Source: VRUE01 sp963720805 (GTDB lineage Bacteria; Actinomycetota; Thermoleophilia; Solirubrobacterales; 70-9). From it: 64,000 nt of DNA. Below the pieces are notes generated by a model. The model worked only from the letters and a program-made list of their open reading frames with translations. It had not been told where the DNA came from and searched no databases. Position 1 is the stretch's first letter; each line of letters begins with the position of its first letter. This document shows, piece by piece, positions 44,153 to 52,988 of the stretch. The DNA lies in assembly GCA_963720805.1 (NCBI GenBank), contig CAVRGT010000007.1, positions 186,001 to 250,000 on the forward strand. The letters are read 5' to 3'. The position numbers were made by a program, and so were the translations under genes.

Positions 44153-44818
44153 GCTAACGATCACGTCGAGGCTCGCCGGGGTCAGCTCTACCTCGAAGCC
44201 GGCCGCGGTCGTGATCGCGGCAATCTCGTCCGGGCTCTTCGGCTCACGCTTGGCGAGCAGCAAGGCCCGCGCCACGTCGCCCCGCACGGCCTTGGCCATG
44301 TGGGAGACCGCCTTGCGCTCCCCGCTCTCCTCGCGGAAAGCTCGAACTGCGAGCAGCGTGGCGCGCTGCGGCTTCCAGGCGCTCGTGTAGGCGCCGGAGC
44401 GCATGTCGACAATCGTCTCGCCGGGCTCGTCGGGCATCGTCGCGGCGAGGGCCGCTCGCCACCAGGCGGAGAGCGGCCCGATGCCGTCGAGCTTGGTCGA
44501 CGGCGGCAGCCGGTAGTGGGGAATTCGGTCCGTCGGCCGGACGAAGCCCCAGAGAGCGCTGGCTATCAGGACCCGCTTCGCCGCCCTGCGACTGGCGGCC
44601 GGGCCCAGCCCGGGAAGGTCCAGGCGCTGGTAGAGCACGCCGGTGTAGACCTCGGCCGCCGGTGCAGCGGGCGCTTTGCGGAGCTTCGGGTCGACCGCCC
44701 GCAGCAGCTTCTGCCTCTGCTTGCGCAACTCGGCGGCGAAGACCAGCGCGTCGAGGTCGACCGGCTCGCCGCCCTCAGGCTCGGCCTTGCCTTCGGAGGG
44801 CGGCAGCAGGATCCTCAT
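44147..44818 (-). CDS. yaaA: YaaA family peroxide stress protein (DUF328)
   Basis: The 223-residue protein opens MRILLPPSEGKAE, a hallmark of the YaaA/DUF328 family, followed by PAAEVYTGVLYQRLDLPGL, ASALWGFVRPTDRIPHYRLP and VDMRSGAYTSAWKP, with a final MAKAVRGDVARALL. YaaA lowers free iron and limits oxidative damage to DNA in Escherichia coli. It is convergent with bioD and followed on the other side by the MFS exporter 15 bases away on the same strand. Length is slightly below the usual 250. Confidence 0.88.
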   Translation of the reverse strand: MRILLPPSEGKAEPEGGEPVDLDALVFAAELRKQRQKLLRAVDPKLRKAPAAPAAEVYTGVLYQRLDLPGLGPAASRRAAKRVLIASALWGFVRPTDRIPHYRLPPSTKLDGIGPLSAWWRAALAATMPDEPGETIVDMRSGAYTSAWKPQRATLLAVRAFREESGERKAVSHMAKAVRGDVARALLLAKREPKSPDEIAAITTAAGFEVELTPASLDVIVSD

Positions 44819-44832
44819 CGCGCGGCAGCTTT

Positions 44833-46353
44833 TCAGGCAACCGGCTCGCCCGCGGCAACGGGCTCGCGCCCGGCCACGACCTCAGCCCCGGCCAGCTCCT
44901 CGCCGCCGAAGTTGACCGCCGCCTCGGCCGCCTCACCGCTCAGCGTGTCGCGCTTGGAACGGATCGTGACCGCGCCGATCACGGCGCCGGTGAGGGCAAC
45001 GACCGAGCAGATCGTCATCGCTTGCCCCAGCGCGTCGACGAACTGCTGCGGGCTCGCTTCGGCGAAGTTGGTGGTGCCGACCGAGCCTTGGAAGATCGCG
45101 CCGGTGACGGCGACACCGAGGCTGCCGCCGACCATGCGGAACATCGAGAGCACGCCCGAGGCGATCCCGGCCTTCTCAACCGCGACCGCGTTCATCGCGG
45201 CGCTGGTCATCGGCGACATCGTCAGCGCGATGCCGATGCCGAGCAGCATGAAGCCGGGCAGCAGGTCGAGGTAGCTGGAGTCGACCGCGATGCCGCTGAA
45301 GCTGTAGAGCGAGGCAGCGACGATGCCGAGCCCCGCGGCGATCAGCCAGCGCGGCCCGAAGCGATCGGCGAGCCTGCCGGCGACCGGCGCCACGCCGACG
45401 ATCATCAGGGTCGAGGGCAGGAACCTCACTCCCGCCTCGAGCGGCGAGTAATCGAGGATGTCCTGCATGTAGAGGGCGAGGAAGAAGAAGACGCCCAGCA
45501 TCGAGAAGGAGACGATCAGGGCGACCACGACCGCGCCGAGGAAGTTGCGATCGGAGAAGAAGCGGAATTCGACCATCGGCACCTTGACCCGCAGCTCGAC
45601 CGCGACGAAGGCGGCGATGCCAACGGCGGCGCCGACCAGCAGGGCGACGATCTCGGTCGAGCCCCAACCCCATTCGTTGCCCTCGACCAGGGCCAGGATC
45701 AGCGCCGTCAGGGACCCCGTGAGCAGCGCGACGCCGGCGTAGTCGACCTCGCGGCCGACGGTGTTGTCGCGCGACTCGCGCACAGCGAAGAGCGAGGCCG
45801 TAACCGCCCCGATCGCGACCGGGATGTTGAGGTAGAAGATCGCCCGCCAGCTGACATGCTCGGTCAGGGCGCCGCCGACGACCGGGCCGACCGCGAGGGC
45901 GAGGGCCGAGACGCCCGCCCACATCCCCATCGCCTTGCCGCGCTCTCCAGCCGGGAAGGCGTCGGTGATGATCGAGAGCGTCGCCGGCATCATCAGCGCC
46001 GCGCCGACGCCCTGCACGACCCGGCTGGCGACCAGATCGGTCGGGTTGGCGGCGAGCCCGGCGGTCGCCGAGGAGAGGGCGAAGATGATCACGCCGAAGA
46101 GGAACATGCGGCGGCGGCCGAAGATGTCGCCAAGGCGCCCCCCGGTCGCCAGCAGCACCGCGAAGGAGAGCGTGTAACCGTTGATCGTCCACTCCAGGCC
46201 GGAGATCGAGGCCCCGAGGTCTTTCTGAATCGACGGCAGGGCGACGTTGACCACCGTGTTGTCGAGCATGATCATGAACAGCGCGAAGCACATCGCTCCG
46301 AGCGTCCACCACTTGCGATTCTCATCGGTGATCAGGTGGGCGTAACGAGTCAA
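44833..46353 (-). CDS. MFS transporter, DHA2 (EmrB/QacA) drug-exporter type
   Basis: The 506-residue protein contains about 14 hydrophobic segments. The DHA2 signatures are present: LDNTVVNVALPSIQKDLGAS in helix 1, GGRLGDIFGRRRMFLFG (motif A), VVQGVGAALMMPATLSII, and VGPVVGGALTEHVSWRAIFY (motif C region), with GRLADRFGPRWLI later. It should export hydrophobic drugs or metabolites by proton antiport. The MarR gene directly upstream overlaps it by four bases, a standard regulator-exporter pair. Confidence 0.93.
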   Translation of the reverse strand: MTRYAHLITDENRKWWTLGAMCFALFMIMLDNTVVNVALPSIQKDLGASISGLEWTINGYTLSFAVLLATGGRLGDIFGRRRMFLFGVIIFALSSATAGLAANPTDLVASRVVQGVGAALMMPATLSIITDAFPAGERGKAMGMWAGVSALALAVGPVVGGALTEHVSWRAIFYLNIPVAIGAVTASLFAVRESRDNTVGREVDYAGVALLTGSLTALILALVEGNEWGWGSTEIVALLVGAAVGIAAFVAVELRVKVPMVEFRFFSDRNFLGAVVVALIVSFSMLGVFFFLALYMQDILDYSPLEAGVRFLPSTLMIVGVAPVAGRLADRFGPRWLIAAGLGIVAASLYSFSGIAVDSSYLDLLPGFMLLGIGIALTMSPMTSAAMNAVAVEKAGIASGVLSMFRMVGGSLGVAVTGAIFQGSVGTTNFAEASPQQFVDALGQAMTICSVVALTGAVIGAVTIRSKRDTLSGEAAEAAVNFGGEELAGAEVVAGREPVAAGEPVA

Positions 46354-46889
46354 GCTGGTCCAACCTCCTTCAGGTGTGCGAAAGCTTCGGCGATGTCATC
46401 GCGGTCCATCAGCGAGTCGACGGCGGCGTCGAGCTTGCGGCGCTGCGCCGCGGTGAGGCTGGCGGCAAAGGTCTCCATCCCGGCCTGGCGCACGACGACC
46501 AGGGTGTCGACGAGCTTCTTGCCCTTGGCGGTGATCGCGACGCGGCGCACGCGGCGGTCCTCGCGGTCCTCGATCCGGCTGGCGAGCCGCTTGCGGACCA
46601 GGCCGTCGACGGCCCGGCTCATCGAGGGCACCGAGACGCCGAGTGCCTCGGCCAGCTCGCTCACCTGCCTTGCCTCGCCGGCCTCTCCCAGCCCCCCCAG
46701 CTCCAGCAGAGCCTTGGATTGGGTCATCGAGAGGCCGCTCTCCTCGATCACCCGCAGCACGTTGCCGCGGTCATAGAGGAAGAGGTGACGCAACAGGGCG
46801 CTGATCCGCGCCGCCGTGTCCTGCGCCTCGGCGCTGACGTCCGGAGCACTGACCTCATCCACGAGTGCCGTGATGTCGCTCGCTTGCAT
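46350..46889 (-). CDS. MarR family transcriptional regulator
   Basis: The 179-residue protein has an N-terminal dimerisation helix, a winged helix (MTQSKALLELGGLGEAGEAR, then LAEALGVSVPSMSRAVDGLV, and the wing RIEDREDRRVRRVAITAKGK), and a C-terminal helix pair. ATG 46887-46889 is chosen; a TTG six bases earlier is possible. It is coupled to the MFS exporter, so it is probably its ligand-responsive repressor. Three related half-sites lie just upstream. Confidence 0.9.
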   Translation of the reverse strand: MQASDITALVDEVSAPDVSAEAQDTAARISALLRHLFLYDRGNVLRVIEESGLSMTQSKALLELGGLGEAGEARQVSELAEALGVSVPSMSRAVDGLVRKRLASRIEDREDRRVRRVAITAKGKKLVDTLVVVRQAGMETFAASLTAAQRRKLDAAVDSLMDRDDIAEAFAHLKEVGPA

Positions 46890-46896
46890 GTCCAAG

Positions 46897-46939
46897 ATAG
46901 TTGCAGATCAACAACTATTTCGCAAAAGTAATAGTTGTT
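46897..46939. promoter_or_regulatory. MarR operator region with three ATAGTTG half-sites
   Basis: ATAGTTG occurs at 46897-46903, in inverted form as AACAACTATT at 46910-46919, and again as AATAGTTGTT at 46930-46939. The last two are perfect 10-base inverted arms with a 10-base spacer. The AT-rich block directly precedes the MarR gene, which fits autorepression. Confidence 0.6.
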
Positions 46940-46970
46940 CGTGTGACCACAGTCACGCAGGCCCCCAGAG

Positions 46971-47019
46971 GCTGACTTCCTGGTTATTGGCGGATAGCGC
47001 GAAAAAACAGGAAGTCAGC
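46971..47019. promoter_or_regulatory. 12-bp inverted repeat ahead of bioA
   Basis: GCTGACTTCCTG (46971-46982) and CAGGAAGTCAGC (47008-47019) are perfect inverted copies with a 25-base spacer. They lie 41 bases before the bioA start. They could form an operator for a biotin regulator or a leader hairpin. The sequence does not match the BirA or BioQ consensus that I know. Confidence 0.45.
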
Positions 47020-47059
47020 GGTGGTTTTCTGGCCGGAGGCCAGGCTAGTCTCGGTTTCG

Positions 47060-48373
47060 GTGACGTCGGTGGATCATGCGCAGCTCGATCGGGACCATGT
47101 CTGGCACCCGTTCACGCAGCAGCAGGGCTGGTGCGCGGAGGAGCCGCTGATGATCGAGGCGGGCGCCGGTTCGCACCTGGTGGCAAGCGACGGGCGCCGC
47201 TACCTCGACGGCGTCTCCTCGCTCTGGTGCACGGTCCACGGCCACGGGCATCCCGAGATCGATGCCGCCGTCGCCGCGCAGCTCGAGAAGGTCGCCCACA
47301 CGACGATGCTCGGCCTCTCCCACCCCGGCTCCGCCGAGTTGGCGAGCCGCCTGGTCCAGATCGCACCGCCGGGCCTGAGCCGCGTCTTCTACTCGGAGTC
47401 GGGCTCGACCGCGGTCGAGATCGCGCTCAAGATGGCCTTCCAGTTCCAGCAGCAGCGCGGTGGCCAGCACCGCCGCCGCACCTCCTTCGTCCACCTGCGC
47501 GACTCCTACCACGGCGACACGATCGGCTCGGTTGCGGTCGGCGGCATCGAGCTCTTCCACTCCACCTACCGCCCGCTGCTCTTCCAGACCCACGCCGCCG
47601 AGCCGGGCGACGCCGCCGACCTGGAGCGGGTCCTCGCCTGCCACGAAGAGGAGATCGCCGCGGTGATCGTCGAGCCGCTGGTCCAGGGCGCCGCCGGCAT
47701 GCTCACCCACCCGCCCGGCTACCTGCACCAGGTCCGCGAGCTCTGCGACCGCTTCGGCGTGCTGCTGATCTGCGACGAGGTGGCGACCGGCTTCGGCCGC
47801 ACCGGCAAGATGTTCGCCTGCGAGCACGAGAACGTCGCGCCCGACCTGCTCTGCTTGGCCAAGGGACTGACCGGCGGCTACCTGCCGCTCGCCGCAACCC
47901 TGGCCACGGAGCGGATCTACGAGGGCTTCCTCGGCGCCCCGGAGGAGTACCGCACCTTCTTCCACGGCCACACCTACACCGGTAATCCGCTCGCCTGTGC
48001 CGCCGCATTGGCCAGCCTCGACATCTTCGAGCGCGAGCGCACGATCGAGCGCCTACAGCCGAAGATCGCCCTGCTGCGGGAGACGCTGGCGGAGATCGAA
48101 GCGATGCCGGAGGTGACCGAGGTGCGCGGCCGCGGCTTCATGGCCGCGATCGACCTCGGCGAGCACAACCCGGCCCTGCGCATGGGGCACCGGGTGACGC
48201 TCGAGGCGCGCGAGCGGGGCGCGATCATCCGCCCGCTCTCAGACGTCGTCGTCCTGATGCCCCCCCTCTCGATCTCCGAGTCGGACCTGCGCCGCCTGCT
48301 CGAGATCACCCGCGAGTCGATCGAGGCCGCCTGCGCGGCCGCGGCTCCGGCGCCGCTCGCCCAAGCGGCCTGA
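47060..48373 (+). CDS. bioA: Adenosylmethionine-8-amino-7-oxononanoate aminotransferase
   Basis: The protein is about 437 residues from GTG 47060 (VTSVDHAQLDRDHVWHPFTQ). BioA hallmarks are VWHPFTQQQ, DGVSSLWCTVHGHGHPEI, SESGSTAVEIALKMAFQF, ICDEVATGFGRTGKMFACEH and the PLP Lys in CLAKGLTGGYLPLAA. It transfers an amino group from SAM to KAPA. Upstream in-frame codons from 47021 are less likely. bioA is separated from bioBFD by the YaaA, MFS and MarR genes, and has its own upstream region. Confidence 0.94.
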   Translation: MTSVDHAQLDRDHVWHPFTQQQGWCAEEPLMIEAGAGSHLVASDGRRYLDGVSSLWCTVHGHGHPEIDAAVAAQLEKVAHTTMLGLSHPGSAELASRLVQIAPPGLSRVFYSESGSTAVEIALKMAFQFQQQRGGQHRRRTSFVHLRDSYHGDTIGSVAVGGIELFHSTYRPLLFQTHAAEPGDAADLERVLACHEEEIAAVIVEPLVQGAAGMLTHPPGYLHQVRELCDRFGVLLICDEVATGFGRTGKMFACEHENVAPDLLCLAKGLTGGYLPLAATLATERIYEGFLGAPEEYRTFFHGHTYTGNPLACAAALASLDIFERERTIERLQPKIALLRETLAEIEAMPEVTEVRGRGFMAAIDLGEHNPALRMGHRVTLEARERGAIIRPLSDVVVLMPPLSISESDLRRLLEITRESIEAACAAAAPAPLAQAA

Positions 48374-48430
48374 TCTCCGCCCGCATAGCTTTGCGGTGTG
48401 ATGGATCCGAGGCTCGCTCGTAGTAAAGAC

Positions 48431-48961
48431 ATGAGCGAGGCAGCCGTTGCCGACGTTGAGAGTCCCCACCAGGGGGAGCTCGACTTCGAGCGCCTCTACC
48501 GCTCCAGCCGCGACGACGTCTACGCCTACGCGGCAGGGCTGTTGCGCGACCGCGCAGCGGCGGAGGACGTCACGGCAGCAGCCTTCGAGCGCGCCTACCG
48601 CAAGCGCTCACGCTTCAATCCGAGCAAGGGCAGCCCACGCGCGTGGCTTTTCGGCATCGCTCGCAACGCCGCTCTCGACGAGCTTCGGCGCCGCGGCCGC
48701 CAGGCCGAGCTCAATACCGATCCGGTCGACGCCGCGACCGTGCCGGACAGAGGCGATCAGCGCAACGAGCTCCGCCTACTCCTCGACGGAGCGCTGGGCA
48801 AGCTCGAGGCCCGCGAGCGCGAGCTGATCGCGCTCAAGTTCTTTGCCGGCCTATCCAACGGCGAGATCGCCCGTGTGACCGGGCTCAGCACCTCGAACGC
48901 CGGCACCAGGCTGCACCGAACAATGGACAAGCTCAGGGAGGCATGTGATGGAGCGCTCTAG
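48431..48961 (+). CDS. ECF-type RNA polymerase sigma factor
   Basis: From ATG 48431 the protein is 176 residues; an ATG at 48401 is an alternative. Region 2 has FERLYRSSRDDVYAYAAGLL, the conserved AAAEDVTAAAFERAYRKRSR, and region 4 has LEARERELIALKFFAGLSNG followed by EIARVTGLSTSNAGTRLHR. It should direct RNA polymerase to stress or envelope promoters. It overlaps the DUF4349 gene, whose N-terminal cytoplasmic part and membrane helix fit an anti-sigma factor. Confidence 0.9.
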   Translation: MSEAAVADVESPHQGELDFERLYRSSRDDVYAYAAGLLRDRAAAEDVTAAAFERAYRKRSRFNPSKGSPRAWLFGIARNAALDELRRRGRQAELNTDPVDAATVPDRGDQRNELRLLLDGALGKLEARERELIALKFFAGLSNGEIARVTGLSTSNAGTRLHRTMDKLREACDGAL

Positions 48962-50132
48962 AGACCACGACGAGATCGCGACAGCGCTGGCCGAAGTCCG
49001 CCCGGCGCCCCGCGACGCCTTCACACAGGAGTTGGACGAGCGCGTCGGCGCGGACTTTCCGCGGCGCCGGCGCCTTGGCAACTCGCCCTTGGCAAGCTTC
49101 GCTGGGCGGGTCCGCGCAATCGCGCCCCAGCGACTCCTCTTCGCCGGCGGCACCGCCGCGCTGGCGGCAATCGCCATCGCCACGGTGGTGGTTGCGAGCA
49201 ATGACCCCAACCCACAACGGGTCCAGATCGCGCTCGACCACCCGAACCCCACCGACGCAGGCGGCGAGGGTCGCGCGGCTCACGCGCAGGCAGATGGCGT
49301 GCAGTACTCCGAAGTTATTCCCCGGGCCGCCGCCCCCGAGTCATCCGGTCTCGATCGAGCAAGTAACTCCGCGGCGGCCCCCTCGTCCGAGGCGGAAAGC
49401 GGCGTTGAATATGCCCATTCCAACCAATCCTTCAAGGCCGAGGGCCTCGCCAATCTCTCCCACCATCGCGAGATCGAACGCTCCGCCGAGATCGGCCTGC
49501 TCGCCGCGCCCGCCGACATCGCCGAGGACTCGGCCAAGGTCTTCGCCGCGGTCCACGACGCCAACGGCATCGTCCTGCACTCGACGACCAGCTCGGGCAG
49601 GGACGGCAGCGCCCGTTTCGAGTTGCTGATCCCCAGCGCCAGGCTCGGCGATGCCCTGGCCGCCTTCTCCTCGATCGACGAGGTCAGCAGCCGCCACGAG
49701 GCGACCGACGACATCACCAAGCCCACGGTCAGCTCCGGCGAAGAGCTGCGGGATTCCCGAGCGCGGGTCGACAGCCTGCTCGCCCAGCTCTCCGGTGCGG
49801 AAGTCGAATCGGAAAGGGAAGCGATCGAGACCGAGCTACACGGCGAGCGTCGCCACGCGGCTCGCTTGCGCAACCAACTGGCAAGGCTCCATCAGCGCAC
49901 CACCTACTCCCGCGTCCTGGTCCGGATCCAGAGCGGCGCCTCGACCGACTCGGGCAGCGCCTGGGGAATCGGCAATGCCTTCGGCGATGCCGGCCGCATC
50001 CTCGGCATCGCCGCCGGCGTCACCGTGGTCGGCCTCGCCGTGATCGCACCGCTCGCCCTGCTCCTCCTCCTTGCCTGGCTCGCCCACCGCCTCTGGCTTC
50101 GCAGCCGTCGCGAACGCGCCCTCGACGCGTAG
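48948..50132 (+). CDS. DUF4349 membrane protein, probable anti-sigma partner
   Basis: The ATG at 48948 has AGGGAG seven bases upstream and overlaps the sigma gene by 14 bases. The 394-residue protein has an N-terminal cytoplasmic segment, a membrane helix (LLFAGGTAALAAIAIATVVV), a DUF4349-type extracytoplasmic body with a coiled coil (EELRDSRARVDSLLAQLSGA ... ETELHGERRHAARLRNQLAR), and a final membrane helix (LGIAAGVTVVGLAVIAPLAL). Being translationally coupled to an ECF sigma factor suggests it senses envelope state and sequesters the sigma factor. This is inferred from position. Confidence 0.82.
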   Translation: MERSRDHDEIATALAEVRPAPRDAFTQELDERVGADFPRRRRLGNSPLASFAGRVRAIAPQRLLFAGGTAALAAIAIATVVVASNDPNPQRVQIALDHPNPTDAGGEGRAAHAQADGVQYSEVIPRAAAPESSGLDRASNSAAAPSSEAESGVEYAHSNQSFKAEGLANLSHHREIERSAEIGLLAAPADIAEDSAKVFAAVHDANGIVLHSTTSSGRDGSARFELLIPSARLGDALAAFSSIDEVSSRHEATDDITKPTVSSGEELRDSRARVDSLLAQLSGAEVESEREAIETELHGERRHAARLRNQLARLHQRTTYSRVLVRIQSGASTDSGSAWGIGNAFGDAGRILGIAAGVTVVGLAVIAPLALLLLLAWLAHRLWLRSRRERALDA

Positions 50133-50143
50133 CCGACCACCGT

Positions 50144-50188
50144 TCCGGTGCGCTTTATGTGGGTACAGACCGCATAAGGCGCACCGGA
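50144..50188. terminator. Hairpin terminator after the DUF4349 gene
   Basis: TCCGGTGCGC at 50144-50153 pairs with GCGCACCGGA at 50179-50188, and the stem extends through TTTATG/CATAAG with one G-T pair. The loop is 13 bases. It lies between two co-directional genes and should end the sigma/anti-sigma transcript. Confidence 0.65.
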
Positions 50189-50222
50189 GACCGGGGCGGA
50201 TTCGTGCCGATATGGTGGATCT

Positions 50223-50868
50223 GTGGGCGAGGAGAGACAACGGGGACCGGCCGAGGCACCCAATCTTGGTGAGCCCTCGGAGCCGCGGCCGGCGGCCTCG
50301 GTGGTGCTGCTGCGGCGCGGCGGCAAGCACGCTGACCGGGCGCTCGAGGTGCTGCTGCTGAAGCGGACCGAGAAGGCGCGGTTCATGCCCAACGTCTGGG
50401 TCTTTCCCGGCGGTGCCGTTGACGTCGGCGATGGCGAGGACGAAGCGCGATTCAAAGCCTGCGCGGTTCGCGAGCTGGAGGAGGAGGCCGGGATCGCCCT
50501 CCCCGCGGAGGAGGAGCTGGTGCTCTTCTCGCGCTGGATCACGCCCGAGGTGGTCTCGCGCCGCTTCGACGCCTGGTTCTTCCTCGCCCTCGCCCCAGCC
50601 CACACCCCGCCCCGCCCCGACGGGGTCGAGACCACCGACGCCGGCTGGTTCGAGCCGACCGGCGCCCTGGAGGCCCAAGCCGCAGGCGAGATCGCCCTCG
50701 CCTTCCCGACGATCAAGCAGCTCGAAGCGCTGCTGCCCTTCCGCAGCTCCGACGAGGCGCTGGCCGCTCACCGCGACGCCGAGGTCCAACCGATCCTGCC
50801 CAAGGTGATCGGCACCGCCGAGGAGCAACCGGGTCGTCCTGCCCGGCGATCCCGACTACCCGGCCTGA
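50223..50868 (+). CDS. Nudix hydrolase, frameshifted near the C-terminus
   Basis: From GTG 50223 the frame gives a Nudix protein of about 214 residues. The Nudix box is GGAVDVGDGEDEARFKACAV followed by RELEEEAGI, which retains the REUxEExGU core. Near 50827 one extra A in GCAACC breaks the frame; with it removed, the sequence ends EEHRVVLPGDPDYPA and stops at TGA 50866-50868. The longer uncorrected frame runs into antisense sequence of the next gene. It hydrolyses a nucleoside diphosphate derivative, possibly a CoA or ADP-ribose compound. Frame loss starts here and becomes frequent to the right. Confidence 0.82.
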
Positions 50869-50875
50869 GCGGCAC

Positions 50876-51813
50876 TCAGAACTGGCGTTCTTTGCTGCCG
50901 GTGACGGTGGCGGTGGAGCAAGCGTGGCCGGCCAGGTCGAGGATCGAGGAGACCGGAGTCCAGAAGGACGGGACTTTTGTTCGTGTCCTTTTTCGCGTTC
51001 GACGAGTTGTTCCGAGCACGATCGTCACCACCGAGCCGCTGAGCGAGAGTTCGATTTGGTGAAGACGGCGGTCTTCTTGTTCGCCACGTAATTGCCTTCG
51101 ATCGTCACCTCGCCGATCGTCGCGCCGCTGACCGTCAGCACGACATTTGACGCTTCGTCTTCGATTGAGACGGTCACGCTCGCCGTGCCACTGCCGTCCC
51201 ATTTGGGCACGATCGAGCTCGGTTTGGGCGCGTTGGTGAAGGTGTAGAAGATCGAGTCGCCTTCCTCGGGCTTGCCTTCGGTGTTTTTCCGGCCGTTTTC
51301 GGTGGCGAAATCGGCCCCGGCGAAGGGGGTGGCGCTTTCGACCGTCACCGAGAAGCCCTGCTCGCGCGAGTTGCCGGCCGCATCGGCGAGCGTCAGCGCA
51401 TATTCCAGCGTTCCGGATTTGAGCGTGCTGCCCGCCGTCAGCTGGGCGCTGCGATAGTTGTAGGACGACGCCGCCGGCGCTGTAGGAGCCCGCGGTCAGC
51501 GAGACTGCGTGCCGCCCGAAGGTGATCGCCGAGACGTTGGCTTTGACCGAGGCGATCCCGCTGGCGGGGTTGCCGGACTCGCTGACCTTGGCGTAGACGT
51601 AGTACTTGTCTCCGGGGGCGATCTTCCGGCGACGCCACTTTCGCTCGGCGATCACGCTCGCTTCGGCACTCGGCGCCGTCCAATCCGCGACCGCGCTGAC
51701 CGTCTGCGGGTTCTGCTTGGAGTCGGTGAAGCTGGCCGCCGAGAAGGCGACCGCCAGCACGCAGGCGGCCAGCGCCTACAAGCGAAAGCGCCGATCTGAG
51801 CCCGCGGCCTCAT
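50876..51813 (-). pseudogene. Secreted surface protein with Ig-like region, in fragments by frameshifts
   Basis: Read across three frames, the product starts MRPRAQIGAFAC, followed by a signal helix (ALAACVLAVAFSAASFTDSK) resembling the TasA/camelysin N-terminus, then repeated beta-sandwich-like segments (VYAKVSESGNPASGIASVKA; GTLEYALTLADAAGNSREQG; FYTFTNAPKPSSIVPKWDGS) and ends near 50876. At least three single-base shifts are needed (about 51780, 51475 and 51065). The start ATG at 51811-51813 overlaps the previous gene by two bases. It is the last gene of the riboswitch-led cluster. It may be a fibre or adhesin subunit. Confidence 0.6.
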
Positions 51814-52332
51814 GAGCTGCCGTCCATTGAAGGTCAGTGAGCTGGACGTCCCCTGCAGCGAGGCCGCTTCTGCGCTCGACGGGCCAGCTCAGCGTCAGCG
51901 ATATGTGCGCGTAACGCCGGCTTCGAAGGTGCCCAGCGCGAGGCTTTGAACGAACCGAGCTTGCCGCTCCACTTCTGGGTCGTGCCGCCGCTGACGTCCT
52001 CGATTTTGAGGTCGATCACCGCGGCGAGCGCGGCCCCGGTCAGCCCGCTTGTCTTCAGCGCCACCGTTCCCGGCGACGTCGCCTTCGTTGCCGATTTTGA
52101 TCGTCCCTTCCCTCGAAGCCGCCCGGTCCATCCCCGCGGCGGCTGACGATCGCTTGGTTCGGCTTCGATGAGCTGAGCTTGATGCTGGCGGCCGCCAGCG
52201 AAGCTGTGTTGGCGCTTTTCGAACTGAAGCCGGCGCCGCTGAACATCGCCGAGCCAAGCGCCAGCGAGCCAGCGCCAGGGCTGCCAGCAGCAGCCAGCGG
52301 CGCGAGTGGACCATCAGGCTTAGCCGGTCCAT
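51812..52332 (-). pseudogene. TasA/camelysin-like secreted protein 2, in fragments by frameshifts
   Basis: The start MDRLSLMVHSRRWLLLAALA is a signal peptide; a shift at about 52270 continues GSLALGSAMFSGAGFSSKSA, the typical TasA/CalY cleavage and FT-SKS-N motif, then SASIKLSSSKPNQ-like sequence. Further shifts lead to GTIKIGNEGDVAG, LKTSGLTGAALAAVIDLKIE and TLGTFEAGVTRTYR-like segments, matching the order of the TasA fold. The end near 51812 is approximate. It follows the signal peptidase with a 13-base overlap. All frame breaks can be repaired by single-base changes. Confidence 0.62.
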
Positions 52333-52906
52333 TGTGGGCCGGCCGGCTCGCCTCCGTGTCCCGGCGCCGTCGCGCCTCCTCCCCGGCGTCGCGCCAGATG
52401 CCGGCGAGGATCAGCAAGGCGACGAGAATGGCCGGGAATGCCGATCGCCAGCATCCGCACGATCGGGATCGAGAGCGCCGCGAGCAGGAAGCCGACGTAG
52501 GGAATCGAGAAGTCGACCTTCGCCTGGTCGGGCTTTTCGAGGTTGAAGGTCCAGGGATCGGCGCTGGGGTTGGCGTCTCCCTTGGTGCGAAAGATCTCGT
52601 TCGCCCTCTTGTTGTGCGCCGATCCAGGCGATCCGGTGGGTGAGCAGATTCTCGGGAGAAGGTGCCGGGCGGGAGGCTGGTAGGTGATCACGTCGCCTAC
52701 CTTCAGGTCGGCGACCGGGACTTCCCTGTCGAAGACGATCGAGCCCTGGTCGTAGGTCCCCGTCATCGAGCCGCTGACGATCACGTAGCGCTGGTAGCCA
52801 GAGCGCGCGGGGATCAGCAGGATCGCCGCCAGCGCGAGGCAGAGAACCGTCGCGCCCATCCCCGCCCAGCGAGCGCCCGGCGCGCGCCGGCCGGCGCCTC
52901 ATCCAT
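52320..52906 (-). pseudogene. SipW-type signal peptidase I (S26B), with frameshifts
   Basis: The likely start is ATG 52904-52906 (MDEAPAGARRALAG), followed by a shift into MGATVLCLALAAILLIPARS, a membrane anchor. The catalytic Ser lies in VIVSGSMTGTYDQGSIV, followed by DLKVGDVITYQPP. Two shifts carry the frame through ENLLTHRIAWIGAQ and into IFRTKGDANPSADPW, the box D GDxN motif of SipW/archaeal-type peptidases, which use His in place of Lys. A second membrane helix (IPYVGFLLAALSIPIVRML) closes the core. SipW removes signal peptides of TasA-type fibre proteins, exactly the neighbours here. Confidence 0.75.
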
Positions 52907-52988
52907 CGGACCTCGCCCCTGCGAAGAAGCTGACGGGAAGACCGGAACCGGCGACCATGCCGGCCCCGGCTCCCCGTGGGGATAACCG

